Assembly: GCF_003852525.1 (NCBI RefSeq)
Contig: NZ_QAJL01000004.1
Coordinates: forward strand, 408,009-472,008
DNA from: Pedobacter sp. KBW06
GTDB taxonomy: Bacteria > Bacteroidota > Bacteroidia > Sphingobacteriales > Sphingobacteriaceae
DNA: 64,000 bases
Direction of reading: 5' to 3'
Below the pieces are notes generated by a model, which was not told the DNA's origin, ran no database searches, and saw only the letters and a list, made by a program, of their open reading frames with translations. Of this stretch, positions 60,727 to 64,000 are shown one piece after another. A program made the position numbers and the translations under genes. Every line of letters begins with the position of its first letter. Position 1 is the first letter of the stretch.

Positions 60727-61560
60727 ATGAATAGGGATAGAAATAAGATTAGGGTTGCCGTAATTGATATGAACAATGGGGTAACCAACCAGGGGATGCG
60801 TGGGATACAGGAAGTCTTGTTGCGTTATCAGAAAGAAATGTCTGTTGAGTTATCTTATGATGTATTTGACCTGAGACAAAAAGGCGAGATTCCAGGCATT
60901 GGTTACGACATCTATATTTCTAGCGGAGGTCCGGGAAGTCCTTTTGATGGAGAAGGCCAACAATGGGAAAATGATTTTTTCGCATTGCTGGATAACATCG
61001 AGGCATTTAATACTACAAATGAACATCAAAAGAAACATGCTTTTTTAATTTGCCACTCCTTCCAGATGGCTTGTCGGAAATTTGGCGTAGGAAAGGTGAT
61101 CAGAAGACGTTCTACCGCCTTTGGGATCTTTCCTATTTACCTGACAGAAGAAGGTGAAGATGAAATGGTATTCAACGGCCTTCCCAATCCTTTTTATACG
61201 GTAGACAGCAGAGATTGGCAGGTGATCAATCCCGAAGATGTCTTTTTCTCGAATACAACTGCACAGGTACTGGCATTGGAAAAGGAACGTCCACATGTGG
61301 ACCTGGAACGCTGTGTGATGGCGGTCAGGTTTACCAAAGAAATTATTGGAACCCAGTTTCATCCGGAAGCAGATCCGGTTGGAATGAAACAATACCTCCT
61401 GCAGGAAGACAAGAAAAAAGCAATTATTGAAAACCATGGAGAGGAAAAATACTTAGATATGCTGGACAGTGTAGACGATCCGAACAGAATTACCCTCACC
61501 AGAAGCGTGATTTTACCCAACTTTTTAAATGAGGCACTAAATGCCTTACAGGAAGCATAA
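60727..61560 (+). CDS. Class I glutamine amidotransferase
   Basis: A 277-residue GATase. The nucleophile is Cys109 (FLICHSFQMA) and the triad His212-Glu214 is in GTQFHPEADPVG, so it looks active. VAVIDMNNGVTNQGMRGIQ is an unusual N-terminal segment. It could supply ammonia to a partner or hydrolyse a gamma-glutamyl bond, as gamma-glutamyl hydrolases of this fold do. It starts 3 bp after the GCS2 gene and is followed 2 bp later by the second ATP-grasp gene. Confidence 0.88.
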   Translation: MNRDRNKIRVAVIDMNNGVTNQGMRGIQEVLLRYQKEMSVELSYDVFDLRQKGEIPGIGYDIYISSGGPGSPFDGEGQQWENDFFALLDNIEAFNTTNEHQKKHAFLICHSFQMACRKFGVGKVIRRRSTAFGIFPIYLTEEGEDEMVFNGLPNPFYTVDSRDWQVINPEDVFFSNTTAQVLALEKERPHVDLERCVMAVRFTKEIIGTQFHPEADPVGMKQYLLQEDKKKAIIENHGEEKYLDMLDSVDDPNRITLTRSVILPNFLNEALNALQEA

Positions 61561-61562
61561 CT

Positions 61563-62750
61563 ATGATTAGCAGCTACAGAGCATCATTTAATGAGCATTT
61601 TTCGGAAGAGAAATATGGTGAATTTTTGGAAAAACTTGAAAAAGGATTTGCCAAAATCCCCTTTCGCGTTGCAGAAACACCGATATTTCTTCCTGCAGCA
61701 TTAAAAGAAAAACTGATCGCTGCCGGAGCTGAAATTGTAGCGTTGATCCAACAACCGGACTTTAATGAACTCACCGAAAAGTCGATTCCGGAAAAGTGGA
61801 GGGTTCCTGCAGAAAATGCGCAGCCTCACTTTTTAACGTTCGACTTTGGCATCTGTAAAGATGAGCATGGCGACTTAACGCCGAAGTTGATAGAAATGCA
61901 GGGATTTCCCTCTCTTTATGGATTTCAGGCCCATTTGGGAGAAACTTATAAAGCAGTGTATTCCCTTTCGGAACAGCTTACGCCTTATTTCAACGGGATA
62001 GATGAAGTTGCATATATCGCCTTGCTCAAAGAAGTCATTCTTGGAGATCATGAAGCCCATGAAGTGGCATTGATGGATATTGATGCGCCCAACCAGAAGA
62101 CTGCAATCGACTTTCTGGTGACGGCTCAATACCTGGGCATTAAAATCCTCAGCCTTGACGATATTAAAAAGGAAGGTAAAAGCCTGTACTACGAGCAGAA
62201 CGGAGAACGCATCAGGTTGAAAAGAATTTATAACCGTCTGATATTTGATGAGATTGGCGACAATACCGATCTGTTTCAGGGCAGTTTTGACCCGCGGGAT
62301 GAACTGGATATCGAATGGATCACGCATCCGAACTGGTTCTACAGAATCAGTAAATACACCATGCCTTTTCTAAAGAGCCAATTTGCTCCGGAAACGTTTT
62401 TCCTGAATCAGCTGAATGCAATTCCTTCAGACCTGGAAAACTATGTACTGAAACCTTTATTCTCATTTGCCGGAATGGGCGTGATTATTGATGTAAAAAA
62501 GGAAGATATTGAAGCTATTGCAGACCCTGAAAACTGGATTTTGCAAAGAAAAGTAAATTACGAGCCAGTGGTTCAGGCACCCGATGGAGGAGTAAAAGCA
62601 GAAATCAGGCTGATGTACCTCTGGCCGGAAGGAAAAGAACCGGTACTCTGCATCAATCTGGCGCGCCTAAGCAGAGGAAAGATGATCGGTGTACGCTACA
62701 ATAAAGATTTCGATTGGGTTGGCGGAACAGTTGGCCTGATGGAAAAGTAA
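61563..62750 (+). CDS. Second ATP-grasp-like ligase of the cluster
   Basis: A 395-residue protein whose C-terminal half resembles an ATP-grasp or glutathionylspermidine-synthase-like module: YVLKPLFSFAGMGVIIDVKK, ENWILQRKVNYEP, AEIRLMYLWPEGKEP and RLSRGKMIGVRYNKDFDW. The N-terminal half (LTFDFGICKDEHGDLTPKLIEMQGFPSLYGFQA) is probably its substrate-binding part. It is last in the cluster. The family assignment is weaker than for the first ATP-grasp, but the lysine and GMG motif and the tight spacing support it. Confidence 0.68.
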   Translation: MISSYRASFNEHFSEEKYGEFLEKLEKGFAKIPFRVAETPIFLPAALKEKLIAAGAEIVALIQQPDFNELTEKSIPEKWRVPAENAQPHFLTFDFGICKDEHGDLTPKLIEMQGFPSLYGFQAHLGETYKAVYSLSEQLTPYFNGIDEVAYIALLKEVILGDHEAHEVALMDIDAPNQKTAIDFLVTAQYLGIKILSLDDIKKEGKSLYYEQNGERIRLKRIYNRLIFDEIGDNTDLFQGSFDPRDELDIEWITHPNWFYRISKYTMPFLKSQFAPETFFLNQLNAIPSDLENYVLKPLFSFAGMGVIIDVKKEDIEAIADPENWILQRKVNYEPVVQAPDGGVKAEIRLMYLWPEGKEPVLCINLARLSRGKMIGVRYNKDFDWVGGTVGLMEK

Positions 62751-62788
62751 ATTTACATTCAACAGACCTGCTAAATGCAGGCTTTAAT

Positions 62789-62796
62789 TAGTTTTG
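62789..62796 (+). promoter_or_regulatory. Promoter -7 box, leaderless
   Basis: TAGTTTTG fits TAnnTTTG and ends 4 bp before the ATG at 62801. The expected start of transcription is at or just inside the ATG, so this transcript would be leaderless. Confidence 0.5.
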
Positions 62797-62800
62797 TAAT

Positions 62801-62959
62801 ATGGACATTCAAACCATTTTAGTCGTTATTCTTTTTATGGCTGCGATATTCTATATCGGCCGGATGATATACAGATCGTTATCTCCTAAAAGTGGAGGCT
62901 GCGCTTCTAATTGCAAATGCGGTGTAGATTTTTCCAATATCGAACCTAATAAGAAATAG
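62801..62959 (+). CDS. Cys-rich FeoB-associated-like small membrane protein (52 aa)
   Basis: A short frame encodes MDIQTILVVILFMAAIFYIG, one N-terminal helix, then a basic stretch and a Cys-rich tail with CASNCKCG (Cys34, Cys38, Cys40). This layout is that of the FeoB-associated Cys-rich membrane proteins of Bacteroidota, which often lie near iron or thiol genes. Here no feo genes are visible. It lies 18 bp upstream of the Crp-family regulator. The coding call rests on the hydrophobic helix, the Cys pattern and the promoter just upstream. Confidence 0.72.
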   Translation: MDIQTILVVILFMAAIFYIGRMIYRSLSPKSGGCASNCKCGVDFSNIEPNKK

Positions 62960-62977
62960 ATTTCATCTATATCCCCT

Positions 62978-63565
62978 ATGATTGAGCAGTTCAAACTCTA
63001 TTTACAAAAGAAGGTAGCCATAACAGATGAACAGTTCGATCTGGTCTCCAGTAAGCTCAAGGTCAAGAATTTTGACAAGAATGAAATGATCCTGATGAAA
63101 GGTGAGGTTTCTACCCATGGTTATTTTGTATTGGATGGATTGTTACGCAGCTATTCTATAGATGCAAAAGGCAAAACACATATTATTCAATTCGCACCGG
63201 AACAATGGTGGATGTCCGACCGCAACGGGATGTTCAATGAAGCTTCAGAGTTTTTTATTGATGCTATAGAGCCGACACAAGCGATCGTGATGCCAAAAGC
63301 GTTTATCGATGAAGCCGCAAAACATGTACCCTGCATGTATGATTTCAACAATAATATGCTGCACAACTCGATCCGCTTTATGCAGAAAAGGATCAATATG
63401 CTATTGAGTGCCCCTGCCGAAGAAAGATACCTGAACTTTATTCAACTCTATCCCAACCTGACATTAAGAGTTCCTCAATGGATGATTGCCTCCTACCTTG
63501 GCATTACGCCGGAGTCTCTCAGCAGGGTCCGTAAAGACTTGGCACATAAGCATTTTAAAATATAA
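62978..63565 (+). CDS. Crp/Fnr family transcriptional regulator
   Basis: A 195-residue regulator with a cyclic-nucleotide-binding-like domain (MILMKGEVSTHGYFVLDGLLRSYSI) and a C-terminal helix-turn-helix (LRVPQWMIASYLGITPESLSRVRKDL). The sensor has no CxxC, so a redox Fe-S role like Fnr is unlikely. Many Bacteroidota members of this subgroup regulate stress or membrane genes. It follows the small Cys-rich protein, and the YceI gene comes after it, so it may control either. Confidence 0.88.
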   Translation: MIEQFKLYLQKKVAITDEQFDLVSSKLKVKNFDKNEMILMKGEVSTHGYFVLDGLLRSYSIDAKGKTHIIQFAPEQWWMSDRNGMFNEASEFFIDAIEPTQAIVMPKAFIDEAAKHVPCMYDFNNNMLHNSIRFMQKRINMLLSAPAEERYLNFIQLYPNLTLRVPQWMIASYLGITPESLSRVRKDLAHKHFKI

Positions 63566-63608
63566 TCCTTTCTTACCATACATCAATGTGTACCTGATAT
63601 CCTTGCCG

Positions 63609-63616
63609 TAATTTTG
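63609..63616 (+). promoter_or_regulatory. Promoter -7 box for yceI-like gene
   Basis: TAATTTTG matches TAnnTTTG. The ATG lies 37 bp downstream, so the leader is about 30 nt and A-rich. Confidence 0.55.
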
Positions 63617-63652
63617 TGTTGTTAATCAAGAAAACAACTTAAAAAAAATATT

Positions 63653-64000
63653 ATGGCAACTACACAATGGGCATTAGACCCAACTCATAGTGAACTACAA
63701 TTTAAAGTAAAACATTTAATGATCACTACTGTAACCGGTAGCTTAAAAACATTAAATGCATCCTTAACTTCTGAAGCAGATGATTTTCACAATGCTCAGG
63801 TTTCCTTTGATGCAGCAACGGATTCTATTGATACCGGCAATAAAGACAGAGACAATCACTTAAAAAGCGGTGATTTCTTTGACGCAGAAAAATTCCCTAA
63901 AATCACGTTCGACTCTACCTCATTGAGCAAAGACGGCGATGACTATACCTTACATGGCAACCTGGTTGTTAAGGGTACCAGCAAACCGGTAAAATTGAAT
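63653..64000 (+). CDS. YceI family protein, N-terminal part (cut by window edge)
   Basis: The visible 116 residues start MATTQWALDPTHSELQFKVKHLM and include TVTGSLKTLNA, FDAATDSIDTGNKDRDNHLKSGDFFDAEKFPKITFDST, the standard YceI lipocalin-like pattern that binds a polyisoprenoid lipid. No signal peptide is visible, so this member is cytoplasmic. It runs past the window end. The preceding gene is a Crp-family regulator, in the same direction. Confidence 0.92.
   Translation, partial: MATTQWALDPTHSELQFKVKHLMITTVTGSLKTLNASLTSEADDFHNAQVSFDAATDSIDTGNKDRDNHLKSGDFFDAEKFPKITFDSTSLSKDGDDYTLHGNLVVKGTSKPVKLN

Overview
This window looks like part of a chromosome from a Sphingobacteriaceae member of the Bacteroidota, most similar in style to Pedobacter. 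The reasons are a SusC/SusD pair with a FecR anti-sigma and an ECF sigma factor, many proteins of Bacteroidota-restricted families (DUF2480, DUF3108, DUF3109, DUF4369, DUF4476, DUF4834, DUF6427, DUF7033), near absence of Shine-Dalgarno sequences, and repeated promoter boxes of the TAnnTTTG type. Base composition is moderate and even. I see no rRNA, tRNA, CRISPR array, transposase or prophage.

Region 1 (1-5648, minus): an L-fucose operon with a secreted GH29 fucosidase, FucP transporter, mutarotase, UxaA-family dehydratase and an SDR dehydrogenase that runs off the left edge. Region 2 (6049-8004, plus): an SDR plus AraC regulator cassette with a tandem 17-bp operator-like repeat. Region 3 (8057-18839, minus): cell-envelope and housekeeping genes, including rfbA, ppiD-like foldase, lptC, an outer-membrane protein, coaX, a glycosyltransferase, an LpxH-like phosphatase and a 30-residue membrane peptide gene. 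Region 4 (18933-26669, minus): a small membrane protein, GH20 hexosaminidase, YfhO membrane protein, DUF4834, YwbE and UvrB. Region 5 (26670-27371) has no intact gene: it holds a 166-bp palindrome built from 11-bp units and the relic of an acetyltransferase gene. Region 6 (27372-35066, minus): sigma, FecR, SusC, SusD and a DUF4369 lipoprotein-like partner, closed by a terminator.

Region 7 (35189-39774, plus): a DUF7033 protein, upp, a HAD nucleotidase and small proteins. Region 8 (39940-50848): a surface-polysaccharide locus with flippase, three methyltransferases and three glycosyltransferases, interrupted by a minus-strand tricorn-like protease, and ending in an ABC-type ATPase. Region 9 (50946-55734): PAP2 phosphatase, an astacin-ricin lipoprotein, an SDR and TypA. 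Region 10 (55967-62750): a dense cluster of two serine hydrolases, two ATP-grasp proteins, a GCS2 carboxylate-amine ligase and a class I glutamine amidotransferase. It ends with a Cys-rich membrane peptide, a Crp-family regulator and the start of a YceI gene.

The best candidate for an undescribed system is the Region 10 amidoligase cluster (56629-62750), which has the enzyme set to build and trim an unknown gamma-glutamyl or peptide-like metabolite. The second is a 16-bp element (GCCAAAATCGCTTAAT) found upstream of the fucosidase and hexosaminidase genes, with a 14/16 copy upstream of fucP, suggesting a shared glycan regulon. Other notable points are a CTG-started ECF sigma gene with a strong Shine-Dalgarno, two probable leaderless transcripts, a 63-nt hairpin whose wobble pairs fit only plus-strand RNA, and a lipoprotein with a duplicated NPAHGQPxHxCAxAVGAPL motif.
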